Source of the DNA: Flavobacteriales bacterium
GTDB lineage: Bacteria > Bacteroidota > Bacteroidia > Flavobacteriales_D > Crocinitomicaceae
DNA length: 64,000 nt
Assembly (NCBI GenBank): GCA_022361195.1
Contig: JAKSBJ010000232.1
Span: 62,001-126,000, forward strand
Reading direction: 5' to 3'
Positions 53,591 to 62,330 of this stretch are shown in pieces. The first letter of the stretch is position 1, and every line of letters begins with the position of its first letter. The translations under genes were made by a program, and so were the position numbers. The notes below the pieces were generated by a model. That model had not been told where the DNA came from, searched no databases, and saw only the letters and a list, made by a program, of their open reading frames with translations.

Positions 53591-53956
53591 TTATTTTTGA
53601 GAATAAGACTCTATTCCATCTTCAGTAATAATGTAAGTTTTCCGTTTACCTGCTTCACGTGAAAATAGAATTTCAAATTCAATTTCCGTATCTACCTTCA
53701 TGATTAATAACGCAAAGTTTTCGTATTGGTCCGAATGAACTGCCTGCTTACAATGTTCACAGTAAAAGTCAACAATTTCTCCCTTATCAAATTCTACATC
53801 CGGTTCGTGCTCGTAATTGTAATTTCCGATAGAAATGTTTAATCGAATAACACCTTTATCACCGTTAGACCTTAACGTATTAAGTTCTACAACTTCCGCT
53901 TTGCTCAGGCACACTGAACAAGATGGACAATGAAAACTGTATTTTTCAATTTGCAT
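53591..53956 (-). CDS. Zinc-ribbon-like small protein
   Basis: A 121-residue soluble protein with two Cys pairs, CPSC (near residue 10) and CEHC (near residue 68), spaced as in split zinc ribbons. A further Cys at CLS follows the first pair. The rest is beta-rich. No known family is assigned. It probably binds zinc and may have a housekeeping role, as similar proteins are common in Bacteroidota. It is a single gene on the minus strand. Confidence 0.65.
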   Translation of the reverse strand: MQIEKYSFHCPSCSVCLSKAEVVELNTLRSNGDKGVIRLNISIGNYNYEHEPDVEFDKGEIVDFYCEHCKQAVHSDQYENFALLIMKVDTEIEFEILFSREAGKRKTYIITEDGIESYSQK

Positions 53957-54092
53957 AGGAAAATGGGGCTATCTCCTTTCAATTTAGGGCAATATTTTGG
54001 AAAACGCAACTTTATTTTTTGCAAAGAAGGGGTTTCCTAAGTATTAATACCTACAAAATTACCTAAATCGTTTGAATTTTAAAAAGTTAAGA

Positions 54093-55070
54093 TCAAATTA
54101 TAATTTCGCTTTCGCGAACCTCACTTTGATATTTCCCTCCGGGATAGGCATCATTATAGTCGAAATTAAGCCAAATAAACCCTTTGCTATCTTGAAAGTA
54201 AAAAATGGATTTTTCCTTTGACTCTTCCGGAAAATAGATGTTCTTGATTAGATAAACAACCGTTTCCAAGTCCTTGGTGTCTCCAAACTTAACCTCAGGA
54301 TACATGTGCCCTATTTCTTTTCCGTTTTGGTTAACAATTGTTCGTACCAACCTCACTTCTCCCCCAATGGCTTTTATACAGGAAGCCATCATAATAGAAT
54401 AGTCATCACAATCTCCTTTGAAATATTCATCATATTCAAGTTGCGACAACGTCTCGCTAGATTTAGAATAATAGTCTTCATTTATTGGGTCGTAGACATA
54501 TTTCCACTGCGAATAAACCTCTTTAAATACAGAGAAAAACTGTACCCATTTACGATTTTTGGAAAGGTAAGCCCTATCGTCAAAATGTTTAATGGCAATG
54601 CTTGCCGAATAATTTCTTAGATCAGGATTATTATAATCAATAGCCGCTCTCAATTCATCTTCTTTCTTAAAGTCAGCCTCTTGGGATGAAAACTTTTGAC
54701 GAAGCGAATGCTGACTTAAATCGTACAAAAATTCAGAATAATCATGATAGAGATTATCCAACGTATAAATTCCAGAAAAATTGGTTATTGTCAGAGCTAC
54801 CAAGCCTGCTATAAGAGCAATATAAACTACCATTCGCAGCTTTTTCACCAAATAGTAGGTTAAGAAGAAAATAGCCAGGAATAAAATGATGTGATCGAGT
54901 CGTAGAATTCTATCACCTAAATTGATAGATAAGGTGGGAAAATACTTATATAAAAGCATGAAAAGTGGCATTGTCAAAATAGCCGACACTACCCCCAGCA
55001 AAATTACTGAGTAGCCTGGATTCTTTTCCCTTTTCGGAACTTCCTCTCTTTCCACCTTTTCTTCAATCAT
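54093..55070 (-). CDS. Membrane protein with transglutaminase-like domain
   Basis: A 325-residue protein. Residues 1-110 hold about three to four membrane spans. The C-terminal half is a transglutaminase-like (papain-fold) domain: Cys221 in KGDCDDYSIMMASC, His in IGHMYPEV about 30 residues later, and Asp in the last part (IWLNFDYNDAYPGG). This Cys-His-Asp triad is intact. Such domains act on peptide bonds or Gln side chains, often as peptidases. The long polar C-terminal part is probably periplasmic. It is a single gene with no obvious partner. Confidence 0.78.
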   Translation of the reverse strand: MIEEKVEREEVPKREKNPGYSVILLGVVSAILTMPLFMLLYKYFPTLSINLGDRILRLDHIILFLAIFFLTYYLVKKLRMVVYIALIAGLVALTITNFSGIYTLDNLYHDYSEFLYDLSQHSLRQKFSSQEADFKKEDELRAAIDYNNPDLRNYSASIAIKHFDDRAYLSKNRKWVQFFSVFKEVYSQWKYVYDPINEDYYSKSSETLSQLEYDEYFKGDCDDYSIMMASCIKAIGGEVRLVRTIVNQNGKEIGHMYPEVKFGDTKDLETVVYLIKNIYFPEESKEKSIFYFQDSKGFIWLNFDYNDAYPGGKYQSEVRESEIII

Positions 55071-55188
55071 ATAACGAAGCTACGAATTAAGTCTATTGAA
55101 TTAATGACAAAATTTAGAAAAGAAACTAATCTTTCTTAAAAAAATTGTGCCTGTTTATTTTTTGAAACGTTGAAAGACCTTTTGGTGA

Positions 55189-55231
55189 CAAAAAAAGCAG
55201 GAGGTCCGTTAAACGAACCTCCTGTTTTTTT
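55189..55231. terminator. Bidirectional terminator between divergent genes
   Basis: CAGGAGGT at 55198-55205 pairs with ACCTCCTG at 55217-55224, with an inner CGT/ACG. Seven T residues follow on the plus strand and seven to eight on the minus strand. The flanking genes (transglutaminase-like at 54093-55070, hydroxyacyl-CoA dehydrogenase from 55361) point away from each other, so neither needs it. It may terminate an unrecognised short transcript. Confidence 0.8.
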
Positions 55232-55297
55232 CATTTCAAAAGTTGAAGTAGCCAATTTATGCTTTCAGTGGGTAGAACGCAAACACTCAAAAAATGG

Positions 55298-55327
55298 TTG
55301 GGTGCAGCTTTAAAATAATTATATTTA
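55298..55327 (+). promoter_or_regulatory. Promoter of the hydroxyacyl-CoA dehydrogenase gene
   Basis: TTG at 55298-55300 and TATATTTA at 55320-55327 are spaced by exactly 19 bases, one base off the full TAnnTTTG. The ATG at 55361 follows 33 bases later, preceded by a purine-rich AAGGAAA. Confidence 0.5.
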
Positions 55328-55360
55328 GCCTTTAATTTTATAAGGAAAAAACAAACAATA

Positions 55361-56248
55361 ATGGAGAATATAACCGTGATTGGAGCTGGAACAATGGGTA
55401 ATGGAATTGCTCATACTTTTGCTCAATTTGGATACAAGGTACAATTAGTAGATGTTTCGCAGGATGCTTTAGACAAAGCTGTTGCTAAGATTTCAAAAAA
55501 CCTTGACAGAATGATCGCTAAAGAAAAGATCACTGAAGAGGATAAAAACAATACACTTGCTAATATTACAACCGGAACTGATTTAAAAACTGGTGTTAGT
55601 AATGCTGAATTGGTTGTAGAAGCAGCAACAGAAAATGTTGATTTGAAATTGAAAATTTTCAGGGACATTGACGAGCATACTTCGGACGATTGTATTTTAG
55701 GAACCAATACATCTTCTATTTCCATTACAAAAATTGCGGCAGTTACTTCTAAACCTCAAAATGTAATTGGAATGCACTTTATGAATCCAGTTCCAGTAAT
55801 GAAGTTGGTAGAAGTTATTCGTGGTTATTCGACTTCTGATGAAGTGACCAATACCATTATGGAAGTTTCAAAATCGTTAAGTAAAGTTCCGGTTGAGGTA
55901 AACGATTATCCAGGGTTTGTAGCCAACCGAATTTTAATGCCAATGATTAATGAAGCAATCATTACACTTAACGAAGGAGTTGCTGGAGTTGAGGAAATTG
56001 ATACTGTAATGAAATTAGGAATGGCTCATCCAATGGGACCACTTCAACTAGCGGACTTTATTGGTTTGGATGTTTGTTTGGCTATTATGAACGTTCTTTA
56101 TGAAGGTTTAGGAAACGATAAATATGCTCCTTGCCCATTATTGGTAAATATGGTTACTGCCGGTAAATTGGGAGTTAAATCAGGTGAAGGGTTCTACTCT
56201 TGGGGACACGGAACAAAAGATTTGATTGTTGCTGACAACTTTAAGTAA
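55361..56248 (+). CDS. 3-Hydroxyacyl-CoA (3-hydroxybutyryl-CoA) dehydrogenase
   Basis: A 295-residue cytosolic enzyme that oxidises (S)-3-hydroxyacyl-CoA with NAD+. The N-terminal Rossmann motif is VIGAGTMGNGIAHTFAQFGY. The catalytic His is in GMHFMNPVPVMKLVEVI near residue 138, followed by the family helix PGFVANRILMPMINEAI. The length equals free-standing PaaH/Hbd-type enzymes rather than the fused FadB. It is a single gene with its own promoter and terminator, so the chain length preference is not decided. Confidence 0.93.
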   Translation: MENITVIGAGTMGNGIAHTFAQFGYKVQLVDVSQDALDKAVAKISKNLDRMIAKEKITEEDKNNTLANITTGTDLKTGVSNAELVVEAATENVDLKLKIFRDIDEHTSDDCILGTNTSSISITKIAAVTSKPQNVIGMHFMNPVPVMKLVEVIRGYSTSDEVTNTIMEVSKSLSKVPVEVNDYPGFVANRILMPMINEAIITLNEGVAGVEEIDTVMKLGMAHPMGPLQLADFIGLDVCLAIMNVLYEGLGNDKYAPCPLLVNMVTAGKLGVKSGEGFYSWGHGTKDLIVADNFK

Positions 56249-56274
56249 CAAATACTCTTTTCAGAATATTAAAG

Positions 56275-56307
56275 ACCGATTTGGATAAGTTCCGGATCGG
56301 TTTTTTT
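56275..56307 (+). terminator. Terminator of the hydroxyacyl-CoA dehydrogenase gene
   Basis: ACCGAT at 56275-56280 pairs with ATCGGT at 56296-56301, with an inner GGA/TCC pairing, and is followed by seven T residues. It lies 27 bases past the stop and overlaps the last bases of the convergent gene. Confidence 0.85.
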
Positions 56308-56728
56308 ATTTCATTAAATGAATAGCCTGTCCAGCATCGGTGCTAAACTCTTTTAAAAACGGACATCCTTTACTTTGCATTTCCAGATTTTTTCGTCCTC
56401 TATAAGTTCTTTTGTATCGTTTGTTTAATAAAGGTCGGTTTTCATAAATCAACAAATTACGGCAGTCATAGACAAAATCCTTATCCAGCTTCGCTCTTGT
56501 GGAACAATTATAATCCACAAAACCTAACCAGATTGTCAATTCCAAATAATCTAGTTTTAATTGTTCGATGCTTTTCCTGATCTCGATATGAGCACTGCTG
56601 TTAAATGTTGATCCAATAAATAACAGCTCGTTATTTTTTACAATTACATAAAAAGGAGCTTCATCGGAATCTCTTTTTTCCCAACCAATCGAATTGATTG
56701 ATACCCAATTGATACATACAGTGTCCAT
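56306..56728 (-). CDS. GIY-YIG-like domain protein
   Basis: A 140-residue soluble protein that resembles a GIY-YIG nuclease domain. The segment PFYVIVKNNELLFIGST at residues 25-41 matches the GIY...YIG strands in position, and the later YENRPLLNKRYK matches the family's C-terminal E-x-P-x-N segment. The normal GIY and YIG sequences are replaced by YVI and FIG, and His/Arg are present only in HIEIRKS. It may be a divergent nuclease or an inactive relative. The assignment is by pattern only. It is a single gene with no clear partner. Confidence 0.5.
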   Translation of the reverse strand: MDTVCINWVSINSIGWEKRDSDEAPFYVIVKNNELLFIGSTFNSSAHIEIRKSIEQLKLDYLELTIWLGFVDYNCSTRAKLDKDFVYDCRNLLIYENRPLLNKRYKRTYRGRKNLEMQSKGCPFLKEFSTDAGQAIHLMK

Positions 56729-56867
56729 AGCAAAAAGTTTGGCTAATGTAAATTACGACTTTGTACGGATAATCAATTGCGTATTTTTACGGTTTCCACA
56801 CCGTATTTTTACTGTTTTTTTTAATGAAGAGAATTTAAACACTCATTGCAAGCATCAGATAAACAAC

Positions 56868-59800
56868 CTACTTAGGAAAGGTTATTTTGGTTCCCATAAT
56901 ACAAACATCATCAGTTTGATCTCGATCTCCCTTCCACTCTTCAATCGTTTCTTCAAGTACTTCCAACTGCTCTTGTACAGGTTTCAAGTGGATATCTATT
57001 AACAAATCCCCAAAGCGCTTATATGTGAATTTTTTGTTACGATCACCTCCAAATTGATCCGGATATCCGTCAGAGAAAAGATAAATCATATCTCCCTCTT
57101 CAATATCCATTTCAACGTTATTATAACCACCAAATGCCTGGTATTGAGCACTAATACCTACTTTATCCCCTTTAACAATCTCTAATTCCTCATCTCGGAT
57201 GATGTAAAGCGGATTATTAGCTCCAGCAAACTCTAATTTATGATTCGCCAAATCAATGCAACATAAAGAGATGTCCATTCCGTCAAAGACGTCAGACTTT
57301 TCGTTTTCTGTTTGTCCAAAAGCAACCATTAATCCTACCTGCAGGAAATTGAGAATTTGAGAAGGCATCGTCAAGCCTTTTTCGTTCACGGCCTGATCAA
57401 GAAGATTACGGCCAATAATACTCATCATAGCTCCCGGTACACCATGTCCGGTACAATCTACCACTGCCATCAGAATTTTGGCTCTATAGCGATCCATCCA
57501 ATAAAAGTCCCCACTAACGATATCTCTTGGTTTAAACAACACAAAAGTATCCTGAAGCAATTGTTCCATGAAGCTTTGCGAAGGAAGCATTCCTGTTTGA
57601 ATTCTTTTGGCATAGTTAATACTAGCCGTAATGTCTTTGTTTTTCTGACGGACTTCCAACGTACGTTCTCTTACCTTTTGCTCAAGAGTTTCATACAATA
57701 CAGCATTGTCAATGGCCGTACCAATATAAGATGAAAGGGTTTTTAGAATATCGAGGTGATAATTCTGATATGCATTCTTTTTAAAGCTTTGAACCGTAAT
57801 TACTCCAATCACTTTATTATCCACAATCATTGGATAAAAGAGAAGTGATTCAGGCTGTTTACCAGAAGGTACCTTTATTTCGTCAACGTACTTTTTATAA
57901 TCAACCGCATTATCGTTGATGATAATCTTCTTTTGATTCTTGACGCACCAAACGGTATAATTATCCTTTTCGTCCATTGAAATCCTTAATTCAGGATCTC
58001 GAACTCCACTTTCAATTTCGTATTTATAAAGTACTGAGTTATTCTCCTCTTCATAAAGACGAACACCAAATATTTCGGCGTCCATCATCTTAACAATACT
58101 CTCATGAACTTCGTCAAAGATATCTCCAAAATCGAGCGTAGTGGAAACCAACAAACCGATATTACTCAGAATTTTGGTATTCGCATAATTAATCTCTAAC
58201 TCTTCTTTTTGTCTGCGTACTTCGATAGTTCTACGTTCTACCCTCTCCTCCATTGTTTGGTAAAGTCCAGCATTATCAATTGCAATAGAGGCAAAACTAG
58301 CAATGGATCGGACCATATCTACCTGGTATTCATCATAGGCATTACGTTCAAAACTTTGTACCGTAATTACCCCTATAATATGATCCTTCAAAATAAGCGG
58401 TAAATAAATAGTAGAATCTGGTAAACCACCAGCTACAGGAGTCGCTACTTCATTGGTTGGTAAAAACTTTGAAACTTCTTTAACGTAATCTCCGATGACG
58501 ATCTCCTTACGTTCTTTAAAACAGAGCACACCTAAACGAGTCTCATCATCTAAATCAAAGGCAACATCTCCTAACTTCTCATTATTCTCCACAATGGCCG
58601 GAAAACGCAATTCATTTGAATCTGGATAATGAATAGCAATACCAAAGACATTTGCATCCATCAACTTATTGATATTCTCGTAAACCTTATCAATAATATC
58701 GTTGACCGAAAGTGAAGAAGTAATTTGTTTTCCAATTTCACTGAGTAGACGTGTATTATCATGCGTCTTGTTCAGTTTATCTTCAGCTAGTTTTTTCTCT
58801 GTGATGTTACGGGCAATCATTTGATAACCACATACTCGTCCATTGTCCGATTGGATTTGCAATTGTGCATTTTGGCCAATCCAGTACTCTTTTCCACTCT
58901 TGGCAATTAATGGATATTCAATATAACTACTCGGCTCCTTTGAAAAGAACTGCTCAGAATAGAATTTCCGTACCTTCTCAACATGATCTTCATGAATGAG
59001 CTCAGTATAATGCATTTCCTTAAGCTCTTCTTTACTGTATTGAGTTACAGCGGCCATTTTATCATTGACAAAAGAGAAATTCCCATTCAAATTCAACTCA
59101 TAGATTGCATCAGAAGATCCTTCGACCAAACTCTCATACTGCTCTTCCAAATTAACTAGTTCCGTAATATTGGTACCAACACTAATGAATTTAGCTAACT
59201 CTCCCTGCTCATCAAGAACTGGAGTAATACTCATCGAAACCCAATATTTACTTCCATCTTTATGGTAAGCAGCCGCATCGCGGGTAAAAGGCACTTTTGA
59301 ATCAAACAAAACCTTCAATTGACGTAATTCTTCCTCTCCCATTTCAGAAACATTAGGAAAGTCGAACATACTTCTACCCTTAACATCTTCAAACTTTAAA
59401 CCACTCAGTTGCTCAAAACCATTGTTTACCCATAGCACTCTAACATCAGGATCAAAAATGATAATGGAATTGGTTGTATTACTAGCTACCAGCGATAATT
59501 CTGTTAATTCGACTTTTTGCGTCTCTAGCTGAGCATTGATTTTACTTTTATGACGTATTCTTAAAAAGAGTAAGAAAGCGATAAAAAGTGCCGCTACAGT
59601 AGCTCCAATAGCCAAATCCATCATCAAGGCACTATTCTGATTTTCTAAATCAGTTCTAGCCTTTTCCGCCTTCATCATTTTTAACTCATTCTGCTCAATG
59701 ACATTTTCAAAGTTTGATTGGAACATTTCTGTCTGTTCCGTCATTCGAGAGGTTAAAATGGAATCCTTTAAAACACTGTATTTCTTATAATATATTAGAG

Positions 59801-60746
59801 AAGTTTCAAAATCCCCTAAAGAGTCGTGCACCACAGCCAGAATCATGAAATTATCCAGCTTTTCCTTCTTAAGATTATGTGAACTGGCCAAATTCAATCC
59901 CATTTGACCTTGCAAAATAGCCTGTTCATACTCTTTCATTCCCAGGTAAACCCCACCTAATTGAGAATGGACGTATGAAGACCAACGGACATTTCCTTCT
60001 GCATTAAAGTTTTTTAGCGCCCTTCTGAAAAAGTAAAGTGACTTGGGATAATCATCCTGCAAGCGATGAAATTTACCCATTGTAACCAGCGCATAAGGTG
60101 TTGATTTCTCAAAATCATTTTGGGTTTCAATGTCAAATACCATCTGGTAATAATCCATCCCCTTTTTAATGTCCCCCATTTCAATGTAGAGATCACCGAT
60201 ATAGGCATAGATTTCAGACAATTCTTCATACTTGCCTCTATCCTCAGCAATATCCAACGCTCTGAAGTTAAATTCAATCGCCTTGTCATATTGACCCAAT
60301 AAGGAATTCAAGTAAGCGAACTGACGATACACCTGCATTACTTTTTGCTGGTCGTCAATTGATTCGGCTACCTCAAGCGCTTTTGTTAAATGTGGAAGAC
60401 CTTTATAATAATTTAGAGAATAGTTGATATAGATATTTCCGATACCAATAGAAGCCTGAACAACTCCCTCCTGATAATTCAACTTTTCAGCCAAATTAAG
60501 GGCTAGTTCGGAATACTCAAGTGATTTTTTGTAGTCGACATTTAAGAATTCGGTAGAAATTGAATTAAGAACATCCACCTTATCTGCATTTTCCTCCGAA
60601 TAGGACAAAACCATGATTAATGAATCAATTTTCTTTTGATTCATCGGTTCATCCTCTTGCGCAAATCCAGTTTGGAAAAATCCAAGCAACAAGAAAAATA
60701 CTAGCTGAGTTAGCCGCAAATAAGAAGTAGCCAAAGCAGAGCACAT
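56868..60746 (-). CDS. TPR-PAS-GAF-SpoIIE phosphatase signalling protein
   Basis: A 1292-residue membrane signalling protein. Domains in order: signal-anchor (residues 1-28), about six to seven TPR repeats in the periplasm (about 35-330), one membrane span near residue 380 (LAIGATVAALFIAFLLFLRI), two PAS domains (about 415-640), two GAF domains (about 665-1020), and a C-terminal SpoIIE/PP2C-type phosphatase with PRDIVSGDFYWMD, VVDCTGHGVPGAMMSII and SDGYPDQFGG. PP2C acidic residues are present. It likely senses an external or cytoplasmic signal and dephosphorylates a partner, often an anti-anti-sigma factor, but no such gene is next to it. Start at ATG 60746; the TTG at 60755 is less likely. 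Confidence 0.9.
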   Translation of the reverse strand: MCSALATSYLRLTQLVFFLLLGFFQTGFAQEDEPMNQKKIDSLIMVLSYSEENADKVDVLNSISTEFLNVDYKKSLEYSELALNLAEKLNYQEGVVQASIGIGNIYINYSLNYYKGLPHLTKALEVAESIDDQQKVMQVYRQFAYLNSLLGQYDKAIEFNFRALDIAEDRGKYEELSEIYAYIGDLYIEMGDIKKGMDYYQMVFDIETQNDFEKSTPYALVTMGKFHRLQDDYPKSLYFFRRALKNFNAEGNVRWSSYVHSQLGGVYLGMKEYEQAILQGQMGLNLASSHNLKKEKLDNFMILAVVHDSLGDFETSLIYYKKYSVLKDSILTSRMTEQTEMFQSNFENVIEQNELKMMKAEKARTDLENQNSALMMDLAIGATVAALFIAFLLFLRIRHKSKINAQLETQKVELTELSLVASNTTNSIIIFDPDVRVLWVNNGFEQLSGLKFEDVKGRSMFDFPNVSEMGEEELRQLKVLFDSKVPFTRDAAAYHKDGSKYWVSMSITPVLDEQGELAKFISVGTNITELVNLEEQYESLVEGSSDAIYELNLNGNFSFVNDKMAAVTQYSKEELKEMHYTELIHEDHVEKVRKFYSEQFFSKEPSSYIEYPLIAKSGKEYWIGQNAQLQIQSDNGRVCGYQMIARNITEKKLAEDKLNKTHDNTRLLSEIGKQITSSLSVNDIIDKVYENINKLMDANVFGIAIHYPDSNELRFPAIVENNEKLGDVAFDLDDETRLGVLCFKERKEIVIGDYVKEVSKFLPTNEVATPVAGGLPDSTIYLPLILKDHIIGVITVQSFERNAYDEYQVDMVRSIASFASIAIDNAGLYQTMEERVERRTIEVRRQKEELEINYANTKILSNIGLLVSTTLDFGDIFDEVHESIVKMMDAEIFGVRLYEEENNSVLYKYEIESGVRDPELRISMDEKDNYTVWCVKNQKKIIINDNAVDYKKYVDEIKVPSGKQPESLLFYPMIVDNKVIGVITVQSFKKNAYQNYHLDILKTLSSYIGTAIDNAVLYETLEQKVRERTLEVRQKNKDITASINYAKRIQTGMLPSQSFMEQLLQDTFVLFKPRDIVSGDFYWMDRYRAKILMAVVDCTGHGVPGAMMSIIGRNLLDQAVNEKGLTMPSQILNFLQVGLMVAFGQTENEKSDVFDGMDISLCCIDLANHKLEFAGANNPLYIIRDEELEIVKGDKVGISAQYQAFGGYNNVEMDIEEGDMIYLFSDGYPDQFGGDRNKKFTYKRFGDLLIDIHLKPVQEQLEVLEETIEEWKGDRDQTDDVCIMGTKITFPK

Positions 60747-60896
60747 GTCAGTCAAATTTCATCTTAGGGGTCAGCTTAAAGATAGTAATTAGAATTACAG
60801 ACTAAGGCTCGATTGAAAGGAATTCGATTAATGGCATTTTTTGAGCTATTAAGCTCTTGTTTTAGCTTTCTAAAACATTAAAACAGTGTAATTAAC

Positions 60897-60930
60897 AAAA
60901 AAACCCGCCGGATAAAATCCAAGCGGGTTT
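60897..60930 (-). terminator. Terminator of the rpsF-rpsR-rplI operon
   Basis: AAACCCGC at 60901-60908 pairs with GCGGGTTT at 60923-60930. Seven T residues follow on the minus strand. It lies 23 bases past the rplI stop. Confidence 0.88.
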
Positions 60931-60952
60931 CAATACTAATTTCAAAGAAATA

Positions 60953-61399
60953 TTACTCTTCTACTACCTGAAATTCAAATTCTCTTTGAACCTCTTTGTG
61001 AAGGTTTACAGTAGCTTTGTAAGTTCCCAATTCTTTGATTGCATCTCCTAAAATTGTGATGGATTTACGATCAACATCAACATCCTGAGCTTTGATAGCA
61101 TCTGCTAAAGCAATTGTGTTGATTGAACCGAAGATCTTTCCACTTTCTCCAACTTTGGCAGTAACTTTAATTTCAAGTCCTTCCAATTTAGCTGCGATAG
61201 CTTCTGCTTCTTCTTTGATTTTTGATTCTTTATGGCTTCTTTGCTTCATTACCTCTGCGTGAGCTTTTTTAGCTGATTCAGTTGCAATTACCGCATAACC
61301 TTGAGGAATAAGGAAGTTACGTCCGTACCCAGCTTTTACTGTTACGATTTCATCCTTGTATCCTAATTTATCTACGTTTTTCTTTAATATCACTTCCAT
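60953..61399 (-). CDS. rplI: Ribosomal protein L9
   Basis: A 148-residue large-subunit protein. The N-terminal RNA-binding domain begins MEVILKKNVDKLGYKDEIVTVKAGYGRNFLIPQGYA, a long central helix follows, and the C-terminal domain holds GKIFGSINTIALADAI. L9 binds 23S rRNA and is the last gene of the operon. Length and sequence are normal. Confidence 0.98.
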   Translation of the reverse strand: MEVILKKNVDKLGYKDEIVTVKAGYGRNFLIPQGYAVIATESAKKAHAEVMKQRSHKESKIKEEAEAIAAKLEGLEIKVTAKVGESGKIFGSINTIALADAIKAQDVDVDRKSITILGDAIKELGTYKATVNLHKEVQREFEFQVVEE

Positions 61400-61429
61400 A
61401 ACACTGGATTTAATTCGTTTAAATAATTT

Positions 61430-61693
61430 CTACTTCATCAAATCCGCTACATACGGAAGAATTGCAAGGTGTCTTGCTCTCTTAACGGCTTTGTTGACTT
61501 TTTTCTGAAATTTTTGAGAAGTACCGGTTACTCTTCGAGGCAAGATTTTTCCTTGCTCGTTAATGAATTTGATCAAGAAGTCAGGATTTTTGTAATCCAC
61601 ATATTTGATCCCACTCTTTTTGAATCGACAATATTTCTCCTTTTTAATCTCAATGTTAATCGGAGTTAAATATCTAATTTCTGTATTTGACAT
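61430..61693 (-). CDS. rpsR: Ribosomal protein S18
   Basis: An 87-residue small-subunit protein with the family core [27 protein letters not shown] and the [11 protein letters not shown]-terminus. It forms a heterodimer with S6 on 16S rRNA. It lies between rpsF and rplI; no ssb or priB is present in the operon. Confidence 0.98.
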   Translation of the reverse strand: MSNTEIRYLTPINIEIKKEKYCRFKKSGIKYVDYKNPDFLIKFINEQGKILPRRVTGTSQKFQKKVNKAVKRARHLAILPYVADLMK

Positions 61694-61727
61694 TGGAATT
61701 TTTTTTTAGATTAAACAATCAGGTTTC

Positions 61728-62090
61728 TTAAGCTTCTGCTTTTTCGTCAGAAGGTTTAGCGTTTTTCGCCGCTTTTCTTGTTTTTTCAGCAAAAGCAATG
61801 TGATCCTTGTCCATTTTTACAGTTAAGAATCGCATGATTCGCTCATCACGCTTAAATTCAACTTCAAGCTTTTGGATCAATGATCCGTCGCATTCGAACT
61901 CCACAAGATTGTAGAAACCAGTTGATTTTTTCTGGATTTGATAAGCCATTTTTCTAAGGCCCCAGAACTCATTGTGTTTAATCGCCCCACCATTTTTAGT
62001 GATGAAGTCTTCGTACACTTTTACTGCTTCCTTTGCCTGCTCTTCAGACAAAACGGGAGTTAAAATGAAAACAGTTTCGTACCTATTCAT
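61728..62090 (-). CDS. rpsF: Ribosomal protein S6
   Basis: A 120-residue protein that binds 16S rRNA together with S18. It shows YETVFILTPVLSE at the N-terminus, FWGLRKMAYQIQKKSTGFYNLVEF and ERIMRFLTVKMDKD. The last ~20 residues are a charged Ala/Lys tail common in Bacteroidota. It is the first gene of the operon, under the promoter and leader at 62093-62178. Confidence 0.98.
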   Translation of the reverse strand: MNRYETVFILTPVLSEEQAKEAVKVYEDFITKNGGAIKHNEFWGLRKMAYQIQKKSTGFYNLVEFECDGSLIQKLEVEFKRDERIMRFLTVKMDKDHIAFAEKTRKAAKNAKPSDEKAEA

Positions 62091-62092
62091 AA

Positions 62093-62145
62093 TGTATAAA
62101 AAATTAAATTTATGTCCACCGGCGCACTATGCTATGGCGAACGAG
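62093..62145 (-). promoter_or_regulatory. Possible S6:S18 autoregulatory leader
   Basis: The rpsF leader contains GCACT/AGTGC (62124-62128 with 62146-62150) enclosing a loop, and directly downstream on the minus strand GCCGGTGG (62116-62123). A hairpin with nearby CCGG in the rpsF leader is known in several phyla as the site where S6:S18 represses its own operon. I see the general layout but cannot confirm the motif base by base. Confidence 0.35.
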
Positions 62146-62149
62146 AGTG

Positions 62150-62178
62150 CAAAGATACGGTTATTCCCGAAAATACAA
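62150..62178 (-). promoter_or_regulatory. Promoter of the rpsF operon
   Basis: The minus strand reads TTG (62176-62178), 18 bases, then TATCTTTG (62150-62157), a perfect -7 box with spacing one base short of ideal. Transcription would start near 62143 and give a leader of about 50 bases. Confidence 0.5.
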
Positions 62179-62306
62179 GGCCAAAGTCCTAAAAATTTGA
62201 TCTGATTTAATTGTGTCGTAATACCTTTCAAAAACAGAGAGGATAAATTCTGCAAAATGTTAATAAGTACTCTCGCTTCATTTGGGTTTTAGCCTTCGCT
62301 ATATTG

Positions 62307-62314
62307 TATATTTG
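62307..62314 (+). promoter_or_regulatory. Promoter -7 box of dnaX
   Basis: TATATTTG is a perfect TAnnTTTG box 16 bases before the dnaX ATG at 62331. The nearest TTG is 22 bases upstream, slightly too far. The position shows that an earlier in-frame start at 62304 would fall in the promoter. Confidence 0.4.
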
Positions 62315-62330
62315 TGTTTCAACTTTTTTT

